Below are positions 20,736 through 32,214 of a stretch of 64,000 nt of DNA, in pieces. The notes beneath the pieces are model-generated. The model was not told where the DNA came from and made no database searches. It worked only from the letters and a program-made list of their open reading frames with translations. Source of the stretch: Erinaceus europaeus (lineage: Eukaryota; Chordata; Mammalia; Eulipotyphla; Erinaceidae); assembly GCF_950295315.1 (NCBI RefSeq), contig NC_080185.1:44993237-45057236 (forward strand), in the 5' to 3' direction. Each line of letters begins with the position of its first letter. The first letter of the stretch is position 1. The position numbers and the translations under genes were made by a program.

Positions 20736-22439
20736 CTTGCTTGCCTATTGGAGCTGATGTTGTCTGAATTAAAGAGCAAGGGCGGTGACTGCATCCTCCT
20801 GATATCATATAGGTGTTATTTTGTCTTGAATTCAGAAAACACAAGTGACCACAAAAATCACTCTCTCTACTGTCCTTCTATTTCAATTGTTGTTTGTTTC
20901 ATAATCGTTCTTTTTTTTTTTTTTGATGGAATAACCATTGCTTTTACTTACTGTGTATTTACACAGAAAGTTTAAGAGAGTATGATTATTTTTTGAGTGT
21001 TTAATATGGATCCAGTCATTCTTCTCATTCTGGTATGGAGCCTTACAGATGGATATTTCCCTTATAAATATCAAAGTTTAGGACCAAAGTGGCTTCTACT
21101 GTAGTTTCAGAGTTGTTGTTTTTTCTATGTCGGTTGTTTGCTAAAACTAATCTGCCTAAAATAGTCTAAATCTCAAAGAAATATATTTGTGGGCTGCACA
21201 TTTTGTTCCCATTCAATATCATATTTAGATCACAGTACAAACCCAACAAGGGAAATTATTTTTCTTAGATACAGTGAAAGGTCCACTTTATAGCTGAGTA
21301 GAAGTGCACAGCATGAATAAGAAAGGCAAGATATCACAACTTGTACGAAGTCCTTTGTTAATGTGACCTAGAAACTTGTGCAGGAGTAGACCTCTAGACT
21401 TCCTTACATGAAGTCAAGGGTTCAGTCCCTGTTAGTACATACAGTAGAGTGATGCTTTGGTTATCTCTCTCTCTCTCTTTCCATTTTGTGTTGACAAATC
21501 CTTCTCTCTCTCTTTCTCTCTCTGTCTTTTAACATATCAGATAGTTATGCAGAAGTGAGAGGCTGAGAGAAAAAGTGAAAGAGACCACAGCACTGAAGCT
21601 TCCTTCCATAAGGTGGGGTCAGGTTCATACCAGGGTGGTGTTTATGATGAACCTGCATACAATTCACTGACCAATAAAAAATCTTTTATTAAAGTCCTAT
21701 ATTCATGAGAGCTCATGACATATTCAGGGAATAACCAGTGTAGTTAAAGATTAGGTGAGATGGCACACGGACAGTGCACAAACATGGCATTAGCAGAAGA
21801 CGGGGTGTAACCTGCCTTTCTGCTTTCCATGATGAAGAATATCTGACCCAGCTGGTTAACTCCAGGCCATGGATCATCGGGTCAATCTCAGATCTGATCT
21901 GTCAGCAGCATGCTTTGCTGCTTGACGAATCATGTGAATAGCACTCTTACCGGTTCAAATACTAGTAATCTTAAAATTCAAGGCTCTTTCTTCACATGCT
22001 TTTTCTCTGCCACCCTAACTGAAAAATAATGTATGTATGTTTACATAGCAATGCAGCAAACCAATAGTTCTTGGTTTGGTGTTAAAAAAAGAAAGCTGGA
22101 ACTAGAGAGGGCCACATGGACCAGAACACAGGGGATATTTATATGCTAATGAGTCTGGATTTTAGTCTTCATGCTCTGGGGATACCACTAAAGGCTTTAG
22201 ATGGGGCATTTTCCTGATGAATCTGTGACCTTGGAAGGAAGATATATGGAGGAAGAAGGAAGCAAGACTGAAGATACTGAGAACAGTCTCACAGGTTTGT
22301 GACAGCAGAATGTAAACACAAACTCAGAGGTTGGATAGCAAGGAATGAGTTTAAATAAATTTTGCCTGACTTACAAAGGGGATTTGAGCATGGGAAGCAA
22401 GATTGTACAGGAAGAACATATATGATCTTTCTACATTGC
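20736..22439. other. Unique DNA with SINE remnants
   Basis: 21390-21500 and 21540-21690 are diverged SINE-like stretches: GGGTTCAGTCCCTGTTAG with CT repeats in plus, and CACTGAAGCTTCCTTCCATA in minus. 21720-21980 and 22090-22340 are unassigned. I see no exon. Confidence 0.45.
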
Positions 22440-22440
22440 A

Positions 22441-22488
<48 letters not shown>

Positions 22489-22489
22489 G
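22440..22489. repeat. (TA)n microsatellite
   Basis: About 50 bases of alternating TA with one G interruption (ATGTATATAT). Confidence 0.95.
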
Positions 22490-23204
22490 ATATCAAGAGA
22501 AGTAGGTGGAATATGGAACGAAGGATCCCAGAATACAATAAAGTAGATATTGAGTAGTGACAATAGCAGACTTTGCAACCAGTTTATTCTCATCAGTTTT
22601 CAGTTCTGTCACGTTACCTGGATTGCTATGGGTGAATTATTGAACTGCTGAAAGTATTGAACTAATAAGAAATCAATCATGAGTTTCTTTGGAAATGCCA
22701 TTGCTTTATTTGATGGTGGGATAATATAATAAATATGTATAATATGTAAATACTTGGGCTGATTAAAAAATCTATGAGAACCAAATATAATAGTGACTGG
22801 GAAAGCAGTGTGAAAATTAGAAAGTTCTATTCAAATATAGTTGCTGTTGCCATTAAGTTTTGTGCTTTAGACTCCAGATTATTTTCCCTATTCAAGATAT
22901 TGAAGGATACTCCTTTATTTTGTTGTTGTTGTTGTTGTTTCCCTTGGCAAAAATCCCTTTGCTGTTCTTGCTTATTAGATGTCAATTATTTTTTCCTGTA
23001 GTTACTTTCTTTCTAGTTTTGATATCTATCTATTTTGCCATTTCATGCTTGTTGTAACCTTGCTTTGTCTTTGTTACAAGTGTCTTCATGGTTCTCATTC
23101 ATCTACCCTTAATTCATGTATCCATACTCATAAACAGAGTTATCTGCTCCTTCACGTAGTTATTTCCTAAGCATCTACTCTGTACAAAGATTAGCTCTGA
23201 AAGA
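22490..23204. other. Unique DNA
   Basis: It contains a (TTG)n run at 22920-22939 and otherwise nothing recognisable. Confidence 0.5.
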
Positions 23205-23505
23205 ATCACAACACTGAAGCTTCCTTCAATGTGGTAGGGGGTAAGTTCAAAATTCATTTTTATAAAGCATATAATTTGGTCATTTTGGGTGTATGCATTC
23301 ATAAAATTATGCAACCATGAGCATGATCTAATTTTCATGGCCTCAAAAGGAAACTGTATTCCATTAACAGCTTATTTCCATTTTCTTTTTCCACACCGCC
23401 CAGTAATTACTAATATTCTGTCTCTATGAATCTATCTGTTCTGGATAGTTCATATGTGTGAAATCATATAAAGTGTGGCTGTGTCTATTCTGATTTCCTT
23501 TTCTT
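23205..23505 (-). mobile_element. Ancient LINE-1 3'UTR relic
   Basis: TTATGCAACCATGAGCATGA, CTGTCTCTATGAATCTATCTG and GAAATCATATAAAGTGTGGC read as the antisense of the 3' end typical of old mammalian L1M subfamilies. Confidence 0.78.
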
Positions 23506-23519
23506 TTTAATATTTACTT

Positions 23520-23664
23520 TACTGGACAGGGGAAACAGCACAGTGTTTATGAAAGTCTTTCAAGCCTGAGGCTCTAAGATTCCAGAGTCAATCCCTTATG
23601 CCACCATAAACCAGAGCTGAGCAGTGGTCTGGTGTCTCTCTCTCTTTCTCTCTCTCTCTCTCAT
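23520..23664 (+). mobile_element. tRNA-derived SINE type 3
   Basis: TTTCAAGCCTGAGGCTCTAA, CCAGAGTCAATCCCTTATGC (B box) and CACCATAAACCAGAGCTGAG, followed by a CT-repeat tail. Confidence 0.75.
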
Positions 23665-23679
23665 AAACAATAAATAAAT

Positions 23680-23871
23680 TGAGGGCCAGGCGGCGGTGCA
23701 CCTGGTTAAGCACACACAATGCACAAGGATGCAAGTTCAAGTCTCTGGTTCCCACCCACAGGGGAAAAGCTTCACAAGTGGTGAATCAGGGTTTCAGGTG
23801 TCCCTCTGTCTCTCTTCCTCCCCTCTCATTAACACTCTGGCCCTATCCAATCATAAAAATAAAATAAGATA
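23680..23871 (+). mobile_element. tRNA-derived SINE type 2, complete
   Basis: TGAGGGCCAGGCGGCGGTGC head, GTTCAAGTCTCTGG B box and an A-rich tail. A 15-bp duplication, AAACAATAAATAAAT, flanks it (23665-23679, 23872-23886). Confidence 0.9.
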
Positions 23872-23889
23872 AAACAATAAATAAATAAT

Positions 23890-24339
23890 TTAATTTATTT
23901 CTTGAACAACCCAGAGGAGAGAGAGGCCAAAGCAACATTCAGGCATATGCATAGCCAGGGATTGAACTCTGCTACAAATATTAATTTTTTTTTGAGAATT
24001 CACATTTTTATTTTTTTCAATATGTATCTATAAATGGAATTCTATACTTAACTTTTAAAAATTCTTCACTTACCTTTTAAAAAGTATTACTGACATTTGA
24101 AATTTCTTTATATTCTAACTATGCTACTTCATTATATTAATGCTACATTTTGATGATCTTTTTAAAATTTATTTTGGAGTGTTTTTTTTTTTCAATTTAA
24201 TAAGAGAAAGATAAATGTAGACAGATATCAGAGCACTGCTGGGGATTGAACCTGTGGCCACAGAGCCTCCAGCATAAAAGACTTTTTCTATAACCATTAT
24301 GTAAAGTTTTTATTTCATGTATGGAATAAGCATTGATCC
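23890..24339. other. Degraded SINEs and AT-rich DNA
   Basis: 23895-23985 and 24190-24290 hold minus-strand SINE remnants (GCAGAGCACTGCTGGGG-like and GGGATTGAACCTGTGGCC). The intervening sequence is unassigned. Confidence 0.45.
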
Positions 24340-24740
24340 CCAATTACAAAATTTATGCCTAAACCAAGGACACAACATTTTGCTTTATGTTTTAATCTAG
24401 ATACTTTGCAGTTTTAAATATTCAGATTAATTTTTTGATCCAGTTTTAGTTCATTTTTAAATCGGATATGAAGTAAGGATCATGTTTATGTTTTTACATG
24501 TGACTATCTTATTGTAAAAGCATTTTTGTCTTTATACTTTGTCATACATCACTTGGCCATATTTTGTGGATCTATTTCTGGAGCCTCTGTTTTGTCCCAA
24601 TGATCTCTATATTTATGCTCTATCCAACATCATATTCTCTGGTTACTGTAACTACAAGTTTCCCCTAATATCAGCCAGTAATATTCTCACAACTTTGTTC
24701 TCCCTTCACAATTGTTTTGAACATACTTTTTCTCACTCTG
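24340..24740 (-). mobile_element. Ancient LINE-1 ORF2 relic
   Basis: GTGGATCTATTTCTGGAGCC, CCCAATGATCTCTATATTTATG and CTCTGGTTACTGTAACTAC are the diverged antisense of the L1 ORF2 segment also visible at 9185-9260. Confidence 0.75.
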
Positions 24741-24894
24741 TGTGAATTTTTTGAACCAAAGGATATTTGAACTAGATATCTGATAACTTCCGGTTTAATG
24801 CATACTTAATGCATAGCTGAGTACCTAGAGAACTCTATGCTCAATGTGTTGGCTCTAAACTACTTGAACATGGATAGGGTCAAAGAGCAACAGC

Positions 24895-25842
24895 TCCTGT
24901 GAGTAATAGCCCCTAGATGGAAGTCTAGGCCTCTGATATGGGAAAGAAAAACAGTAGCTTTACAGAATGGGAGAAAATCTTTACATTGCCAAACATCAAA
25001 CAAGAGGCTCATAACAGAAATATCTAAAGAGCTCACCAAACTAAGCGACAAAAATACAAATAACTCCAATCCAAAAATGGTGAGAGGTATGAAAATATCC
25101 CAAAGGCCAACAAACATGAAAAAATATTCTGAGTCATTCAATGTCAAAGAAATGCAAATAAAGACAACAGTGAGATACCACTTCACACCTATAAGAATGT
25201 CACACATCAGAAAAGATAGTAGCAGCAAAAGCTGGAGAGGGTGTGGGATCAAAGGAACTCTCTGGCACTACTGGCAGGAATGTAAATTGGTCCAGCCCCT
25301 ATGGAGAGCAGTCTGGAGAAGTCTCAGAGGGTTAGAAGTGGAACTACCTTATGACCCTGCAATTCCTTTCCTGGGGATATATTCTAAGGAACCAAACACA
25401 CCCATCCAGAAAGGTCCGTGTATACCTATATTCATAGCTGCACAATTTGTAATAGCCAAAGCCTGGAGCAACCCAGGTGTCCAACAACAGATGAGTGGCT
25501 GAGTAATGTGTGGTCTAAATACACAGTGGAATACTACTCAACTATTACAAATGTTGAATTCACTTTCTTTACTTCATCTTGGATGGAGCCTGAAGGACTC
25601 ATGTTAAGTGCGATAAGCCAGAAAGAAAAAGATGAATATGGAATGATTTCACTCATAGACCGAAGTTGGAAAATAAGAACATAAGGTAAAATACAAAGCA
25701 GAATTTGAATTGTATTTAGTGTATTTTACCAAAGTAAAAGACTCTGGGGTGGGGAAGAGGGCGGGGAGTATTCAGGTCCTGGGACATGATGGCAGAGGAG
25801 GGCTTTTGTGGGTGGGTTAGATTGTTATGTGGAAAAATGAAG
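24895..25842 (+). mobile_element. LINE-1 3' end (ORF2 C-terminus and 3'UTR)
   Basis: A 5'-truncated L1 comprising the ORF2 C-terminal domain to about 25684 and a 3'UTR with ACCAAAGTAAAAGACTCTGG and CAGGTCCTGGGACATGATGG. It directly precedes a type 1 SINE. Confidence 0.9.
24960..25684 (+). pseudogene. LINE-1 ORF2 C-terminal domain
   Basis: The open frame 25077-25502 reads [48 protein letters not shown] and ELPYDPAIPFLGIY. After a frameshift, 25418-25684 carries EWLSNVWSKYTVEYYSTI and a C-terminal RSWKIRT. This is the Cys-containing C-terminal region of ORF2p. The upstream part contains stops. Confidence 0.9.
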
Positions 25843-26148
25843 GGATTGGTCAGTAGTGCAGTGGGTTAAGCACATGGCACGAAGTGCAAGGACCAGAATA
25901 AGGAAACCAGTTCGAGCCCTCTGCTCCTCATCTGCAGGGGCGGGGTCACTTAACAAGCTGTGAAGCAGGTCGCTTTCTCTCCCCTTCTCTGTCTCCCCTC
26001 CTCGATTTTTCTCTGTCCTAGCCAACAACATTAATGGCAATGATAACAGCAAGGGCAATAAAATGGGAAAAAAATGGCCTCCAGGAACAGTGGATTCCTG
26101 GTGCAGGCACCTAGCCTGTGATAACTCTGGAGCAGGGAAAAAAAAAAA
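25843..26148 (+). mobile_element. tRNA-derived SINE type 1 with 3' module
   Basis: TCAGTAGTGCAGTGGGTTAA head, CAGTTCGAGCCCTCTGC B box, then GGCCTCCAGGAACAGTGGAT 3' module and an A-run. It shows that the module is the true 3' end of full-length copies. Confidence 0.92.
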
Positions 26149-26171
26149 GTCATGATTGATTTAAAAAAAAA

Positions 26172-26330
26172 AGAGGGCGGAGGGTAGATAGCATAATGGT
26201 TATGCAAACAGACTCTCATGCCTGAGGCTCCAAAGTCCCAGGTTCAGTCCCTCGCACCACCATAAGCCAGAGCTGAACAGTGCTCTGGTTAAAAATAAAT
26301 AAATAAATAAAAAATAAAAAAAGAGAGAGA
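26172..26330 (+). mobile_element. tRNA-derived SINE type 3
   Basis: GGGTAGATAGCATAATGGTT (A-box region), CCCAGGTTCAGTCCCTCGC (B box) and CATAAGCCAGAGCTGAACAG, with an AATAAATAAATAAA tail. It is distinct from types 1 and 2. Confidence 0.88.
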
Positions 26331-26354
26331 AATGGTACAGCTGTATAAACCACT

Positions 26355-26360
26355 AATTCC

Positions 26361-26402
<42 letters not shown>

Positions 26403-26420
26403 CATATATATTTAAGATAC
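26355..26420. repeat. (TA)n microsatellite
   Basis: Alternating TA for about 55 bases with TGTA and CATA interruptions. Confidence 0.95.
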
Positions 26421-26467
26421 TGGATATTTAAGATATATTTAAGATACATAAAGGTAGTGGACAATGA

Positions 26468-26740
26468 TTTTTTTCCCTTTTGTTGCCCTTGTTGTTGTAG
26501 CCTTGCAGTTATTATTGTTGTTGTTGATGTCGCTCATTGTTGGATAGGACAGAGATAAATGGAGAGTGGAGGGGAAAACAGAGAAGGGGAGAGAAAGCTA
26601 GATACCTGCAGACCTGCTTCACTGCCTATGAAGTGACTCCCCTGCAGGTGGGGAGCCTGGGGCTCAAACTGGGATCCTTATGCAGGTCCTTGTGCTTTGC
26701 TCCACGTGCTCTTAATCTGCTGCGCTACCGCCTGACCCCC
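26468..26740 (-). mobile_element. tRNA-derived SINE type 1, complete
   Basis: Minus strand. A perfect 10-bp duplication, TGGACAATGA, lies at 26458-26467 and 26741-26750. Confidence 0.93.
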
Positions 26741-26750
26741 TGGACAATGA

Positions 26751-26990
26751 ATTTTATAGATGACCAAAGGAAATGTGTGTGTCTTATTTACATAGATGTT
26801 TTGTCAACTTTAACATTTTAAAAAGGTTTTTATTTGTTATTAATAATTTGTTACAAGGTTGTAAGAATACAATGTATAGTTTCACAACAAACCCACCACT
26901 AAAGTTCATATGACCCTTCCACTTCACAAAGATCACCACCATAGTTCTCACAAGTCTTATGGTTTATTTGCTTTTGATTTTTAATTTTTG
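26751..26990. other. Unassigned, L1-like at the 3' side
   Basis: 26820-26980 (TATTTGTTATTAATAATTTG and CCACCACTAAAGTTCATATG) probably belongs to the old L1 3'UTR that resumes at 27285, interrupted by a SINE. Confidence 0.4.
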
Positions 26991-27257
26991 TTTATTTATT
27001 TATTTTCCATTTTGTTGCCCTTGTTTTTTTATTGTCATTGTAGTTATTATTGTTGTTGTTGATATTGTCATTGTTAGATAGGACAGAGAGAAATGGAAAG
27101 AGGAGGGGAAGACAGAGAGGGGGAGAGAAGAGAGATACCTGCAGACCTGCTTCACTGCCTGTGAAGTGACTCCCCTGCAGGTGGGGATCCAGGATTCTTA
27201 TGGGGTCCTTGTGCTTTGTGCCACCTGCGCTTAACCCAATGCACTACTGCGGACTCC
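26991..27257 (-). mobile_element. tRNA-derived SINE type 1
   Basis: CATTTTGTTGCCCTTG, GACTCCCCTGCAGGTGGGG and GCGCTTAACCCAATGCACTA. A short deletion removes the B-box side after GGGGATCCAGG. Confidence 0.9.
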
Positions 27258-27725
27258 CCTTTTTTTGTTTTTGTTTTTTTTGGCAAGTTCAAGTAAATCA
27301 GATCTCTAGACTTCACATATGAATGAAACCATCTGGTACTTGTCTTTCATCTTTACTTATTTCGTTAAGCATAATCGCCTCCAGTTCCACCTATTTCATC
27401 TCAGAGGACACAATATCATCTTTTTGACTGTGGAGTGATATTCCATGGAATATATATCCTACAACTTATTTAGCTAGTCATCTGTTTATGGGCATTTAGT
27501 CTGCTTCCACTTTTTTGCTATTATGAATAATGCAGCTGTGAACATAGGGGTGTATATGTCTCTTCTAATCAATGTTTAATTGTCCACTGGACAATTACAT
27601 AAGAGTGTATTAGGCACTTCCGATTTTATTTATTTAAGGATTTTTCCATAAAGTCTTGTGGGGCAGGTTTATTAGTGGCAAATTCCTTTCAGTTTGCAAA
27701 GATCTTTATTTCTCCCTCATATTTG

Positions 27726-27765
27726 TAAGATGTGTGCTCAACCAGGTGTGCCACCACCAGACCCC
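27726..27765 (-). mobile_element. 40-bp SINE type 2 head with 20-bp TSD
   Basis: GTGTGCTCAACCAGGTGTGC and CCACCACCAGACCCC are the first ~37 bases of a type 2 SINE in antisense. They are flanked by a nearly perfect 20-bp repeat (27706-27725, 27766-27785; one mismatch). The rest of the SINE is absent. Confidence 0.75.
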
Positions 27766-27836
27766 TTATTTTTCCCTCATATTTGAAGGATAATTCAGCA
27801 GGATACAAAAATTTTAGCTGACATTTCTTATTTATT

Positions 27837-28162
27837 TATTTTGCCTCCAGGGTTACTGCTGGGGCTTGGCTCCTGCACCAAGAATCCACTGCTCCTGGAG
27901 GCTTCCCCCCCTTTTTGTTGCCCTTGTTGTTTTATAGTTGTTGTAGTTATTATTGTTGTTGTTATTTATGTTATTTATGTCATTGTTGTTGGATAGGACA
28001 GAGAGAAATGGAGAGAGGAGGGGAAGACACAGGGGTGGGGAGAGAAAGACCTGCTTCACCCCCCTGCAGGTGGGGGGTGGGGGCTTCCAACCAGGATCCT
28101 TAAGCCAGTCCTTGTGCTTCATACCATGTGTGCTTAACCAGCTGCACTACTGTTGGACCCCA
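27837..28162 (-). mobile_element. tRNA-derived SINE type 1, full length
   Basis: The 3' module (GCCTCCAGGGTTACTGCTGG) comes first, then the (GTT)n tract, body and head. The duplication TTCTTATTTATT lies at 27825-27836 and 28163-28174. Confidence 0.9.
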
Positions 28163-28249
28163 ATTCTTATTTATTTTTTTTATACTTTGAATATGCTGTT
28201 CCACTCCATCCTTGCCTCCAGGGTTTGCAATGAAAAATCTAATGAAAGC

Positions 28250-28566
28250 TATGAACATGAGAGGGTTCTGAACTTCAGCTTCATCAGCACCAAGATAGAA
28301 ATGAGGAAAAGGAGAGGGACATATGGAGGTAGTAATGTTGTCATGAGTGGCTTGGAGAGGAAGAGAGAATTGGATCAGGAAGAAAAATGGGGCAATTATG
28401 TATAAATGTAGACAGATAGTTGTAGAGATGATGGCTGGCCCATGTGGTGGCTTGTAGAGGGATGACTGGAGATTCAGAACCCTGGTGGTGGGAATGGAGT
28501 GGATTTATACCCCTGTTGACATATAATAATTTTGTAAATCAATATGAAATCACTAATAAAAAATTT
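28250..28566 (+). mobile_element. LR repeat, variant 3' end
   Basis: Same variant as 6210-6762 (GAGTGGCTTGGAGAGGAAGA, GACAGATAGTTGTAGAGATG, CCCTGTTGACATATAAT). A 17-bp duplication, AAAAATCTAATGAAAGC, lies at 28233-28249 and 28567-28583. Confidence 0.92.
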
Positions 28567-29264
28567 AAAAATCTAATGAAAGCCTGATGGTTCTGTCTTT
28601 CTATATGACTTTCTTTCTCTGGCAGCTTGCAATATTTTAACTTGTTCCTGGTTTTAGATAGTTTTACAGTGATATGTCATATTGTGTGTCACTGTGGATT
28701 AAAAAAAAAGTATGCATTCATGTTCTTGGATTTCTATATTTTCAACACTAGTCAGGTATGGAAGTGTTTCTGTTAAAATTTCTTTGAATATGGTCTCTAC
28801 TCCTCTCTTCCTCTCCTCTTCCTTTGGCATCTTAATAACTCTGATGTTCGTCTTGATGAAGCTATCTGTAATTTAGAGAAAAGTGCTTTTTTTTTCTAAA
28901 CCTTTCCTTTTTAAGAGTTTTAAATTTACAGTGTGGTGGTTATGTGTTATAGTGTTGATATTCTCTCCTCTACCTGGTTAAATCTACTTCTGAGGCCTCT
29001 TACTTCAACCTAAACTGCATTCAAGGTGCCCTTAAGGCCCTGCAGTTCTATTTGTATTTTTCCCACATACTTTCTAAATCTGTGGTAAAATGTTCATCAA
29101 GTTCTTGAATATTATATTTTCTTGAATTGATTTCATAATGTGTCCTCAACTCTTACCTCAATCTTTTTTTTTTTTTTTTGTAGATCTATGCCTTGTCTTT
29201 TGGGGTTTATGTCATTGCTGTCTGTATATTTTTTTCCACATTTAATGCAGATTTCATTGTTGTG

Positions 29265-29278
29265 CCACCAGGAGGCGC
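29265..29278 (+). promoter_or_regulatory. Candidate CTCF core motif
   Basis: CCACCAGGAGGCGC differs at about one position from the usual CTCF core CCACYAGRGGGCGC. It lies in an old repeat-like region. Occupancy cannot be judged from sequence. Confidence 0.4.
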
Positions 29279-29765
29279 TGTGGCAGCAATATTTAATTTT
29301 CCTGTTTACATATTTTGGTGGGGGTGGGAGGGATTTCCTTATAAGTCACCAGTTTGGGTCAGTGTCTCTAATGTTGGTATAGGGTCTCTGTGCTGCTGTT
29401 CCAGTCTCTGGTGCAAAAGTATTGGAAATTCAAGAAAACACAGTTGTAAACTGGTAAGTTTTTAGGTGATTTTTTTTTCTTTTTTAACAGTTCTTTGTTG
29501 CTTAAACTTAGAAATGGTTTACCTCAGCCCAGAAACGATGTGCTTCCGCTGCCACTCTCCCAGTTTTGCTCCAGCCATTCTTGAGTATGGCCTTTTAGTC
29601 TTAGGATTCTCTCCCTCATCCCTTTTCTGTCTACAAGCCACATGTGTCTGTACTTACCTGTAGCTTGGTGTGTTTCTGAAAAAATCCTGGTCGTATTTTT
29701 TTTTCTTTGAGTTTCCAGGTGATTTTTGTTGCTTTACCAAGTTTACAGGGGAGTGTTAAATGCGG

Positions 29766-30052
29766 CTGCTGCTACTCTACTGCTGTCTACTCAACTTTAA
29801 CATTTAAAAACCTGGAACTCAACCAATGTAAGACCTGAGCTGTCATAGTTTCTTAAAACTCCTTTATCATAGAAGCAGGAAAATATCATTCTTCATTAGC
29901 TTCCAGGAAAAAACAAAGCAACCTGTGTTTCCCGAATGGTTTTTTTTAATCTCCTTTATAGGCTAGTTTGACAGGATCGATTATATTGACTATTTTATGG
30001 ATTGATTGCCAAGAGATTGACCAGTTGATTTGATTTGGTCTTCTTAATGGCC
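29766..30052. other. Unique DNA
   Basis: No recognisable feature. Confidence 0.5.
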
Positions 30053-30062
30053 AAAAAGACCA

Positions 30063-30977
30063 ATAATGTGATGATAACATTAACTATCGATGGTATTTTT
30101 GAACCCTAAGACAGCAGGAACCTCACATCTCCACTATAGAGTCCCTACTTCCCCCAGTCCTGGAACCCTTGGATAGGGCCCACTTTCCCGTATGCCTCCC
30201 CCAATCCAAACCAAATAATATTGCATCCGCCGATCACAACCTAACCAACGCAACAATTGCCACCTCAACATGCTTCACCTCAGACTGTATCCAGAGACTT
30301 CACGTGTGGAATGACAACCCTTCAGCTGCATTACTCAGGTGAGACCTTTCCTTTTATAGTACATTCTAATTTCATCTCAGGTATTTCACTTTCTAACAAA
30401 GTCCCATAACCTAGATATACACCAGTTTCTGTGAGAGAGAGCTTATGCGCACACGTATCCATAAACTACTGCAAAATATATACCTGAAAGCAGAAGTACA
30501 CTAGAGTTTGCATTGAGTACCTCCCTAACACTTCCTCTCCACTATTCCAAGCTTCGGATCCATGACTGCTCAACGAATTGTTTGGCTTCATATGTTAACT
30601 CTCTTTTCAATCACCAGGTTCCAGATGCCACCAGGATGCTGGCCAGGCTTCCCTGGATTGAAGACCCCACCAACGTGTCCTGGAGCTCAGCTTCCCCAGA
30701 GACACAACTTACTAGGGAAAGAGAGAGGCAGACTGGGAGTATGGACCGACCAGTCAACGCCCATGTTCAGCGGGGAAGCAATTACAGAAGCCAGACCTTC
30801 TACCTTCTGCAACCCTCAACGACCCTGGGTCCATGCTCCCAGAGGGCTAGAGAACGGGAAAGCTATCATGGGAGGGGGTGGGCTATGGGGATTGGGTGGT
30901 TGGAATTGTGTGGAGTTGTACCCCTCCTACCTTATGTTTTTGTTCATTAATCCTTTCTTAAATAAAAAATTAAAAAA
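30063..30977 (+). mobile_element. LR repeat, young short subfamily
   Basis: It starts at the conserved ATAATGTGATGATAACATT point and ends in an AATAAAAAATTAAAAAA tail. It lacks the roughly 1-kb middle of long LR copies: GAAAGCAGAAGTACACTAG is followed directly by ACCTCCCTAACACTTCC. The duplication AAAAAGACCA lies at 30053-30062 and 30978-30987. It is nearly identical to the copy at 46910-48305 where they overlap. Confidence 0.92.
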
Positions 30978-30987
30978 AAAAAGACCA

Positions 30988-31798
30988 GATGGTTTGATTG
31001 AATGATGGCTTAAATGAGAGGTTCAACTGTGAAAACTATTGAATCAGTGATGCTATTTTAACACAATCTTAACATTTTAGAGAGATAGATAATTTGAAAA
31101 TTTTAAATCCTGATTCTGATATCCAACTGAGGCCCTCAGTCTTGAAGGCTAGCTCCAAATTAGTTTGGCAGTAGAAAACTTTAATTGGAAGGGGGTATTT
31201 TAAAATTTTCCTTAGTGAAAATTAAAATTCTAAAGGATACGATGTTGAAACAGCCAGAAAGAAAAACAAGAAATTGCTTAGTGCTATTGAGAAGCCTTGA
31301 AAGCATGCCAAATAAAAATGATGAAGGGCCATGATATGAGAATCTATAATGAATTTATAGCACAAACATTGTGACTCATAAGCTTGTCACACAAGAGCAG
31401 TTTTATAAAAAGTTTGCTTGCAAGTTAATACAGTGTTCTTTCTCCATTTTAACCTGAAGTGAGATTTTAATCAAGTGTCCGGACATTGTAGGAAAATGAA
31501 CAATAACAACTAAAATGAAAAGCAACTTTATGAAGCAAAGATTTGTATCCATTTTGACTTCTGTATCCACCTTATTTAATGACTTTGGGCTCTATTTACG
31601 ACCATGACCCTAAAATCTACATGTAACAGATTGAAATGGAAGGATGAGACAGTTCTCTATTAAAATGACTGCTCACAATATTAACAAGAAAATGTTGAGA
31701 AGGAATATGAAATGCTCAAACTTCCTGAGATTTGATTTCTCTTGAGTCTTGCTTCCCCAGTAATAGTGAATATTTTGTAGTCTTCTCTTTCTCTGTTT
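30988..31798. other. Unique DNA
   Basis: No recognisable repeat, exon or RNA gene. Confidence 0.5.
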
Positions 31799-32084
31799 TT
31801 TTTTTTTTTTGGTTAAATATTTACTTATTCCTTTTTTCCTTGTTTTATTGTTGTAGTTATTATTGTTGTTACTGATGTTGTTGGATAAGACAAAGAGAAG
31901 TGGAAAATGGAGGGGAAGACAGAGAGGGGGGAGAGAAAAACAGACACCTGCAGACCTGCTTCACTGCCTGTGAAATGACTCCCCTGAAGGTGAGGAGCCA
32001 GGGACTCGAACCACGATCCTTACACCCACCTGTCCTTGCGCTTTGTGCCACCTGCACTTAATCCACTGCACTACTGCCTGACTC
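31799..32084 (-). mobile_element. tRNA-derived SINE type 1
   Basis: T-run, TTGTTTTATTGTTGTAG, GACTCCCCTGAAGGTGAGG and GCACTTAATCCACTGCACTA. An imprecise duplication TCTCTGTTTTT / TCTGAGTTTTT flanks it. Confidence 0.88.
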
Positions 32085-32214
32085 CTCTGAGTTTTTATAA
32101 CCTTGGTTCTTTATCATAAATGTTCCAACCTGTGACCATACTTTGAAAAAAAAAAAGTCTGGTTTTGAAAGAAGGTGCATCTGATCAACTGTTAATGTTA
32201 ACAATGACATTCAT

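Larger units (their letters stand above)
27285..29765 (-). mobile_element. Old LINE-1 (or HAL1-like) relic with nested insertions
   Basis: 27285-27600 is antisense L1 3'UTR (TATTTCGTTAAGCATAATCG, GATATTCCATGGAATATATA, TTTGCTATTATGAATAATGC). From 27650 the sequence switches to antisense 5'UTR/ORF1-like L1 sequence (CTTCTAGTC-like GCAAAGATC, CAGGATACAAAAATTTTAGC, TCTTTGAATATGGTCTCTAC), suggesting an L1 lacking ORF2 or two joined relics. SINEs and an LR copy interrupt it. 29170-29765 probably is its oldest 5'UTR part, but I cannot prove that. Confidence 0.6.

Noticed and set aside
22351..22593. 80-codon frame with a run of Ile-Tyr
   Set aside because: A product of the (TA)n microsatellite.
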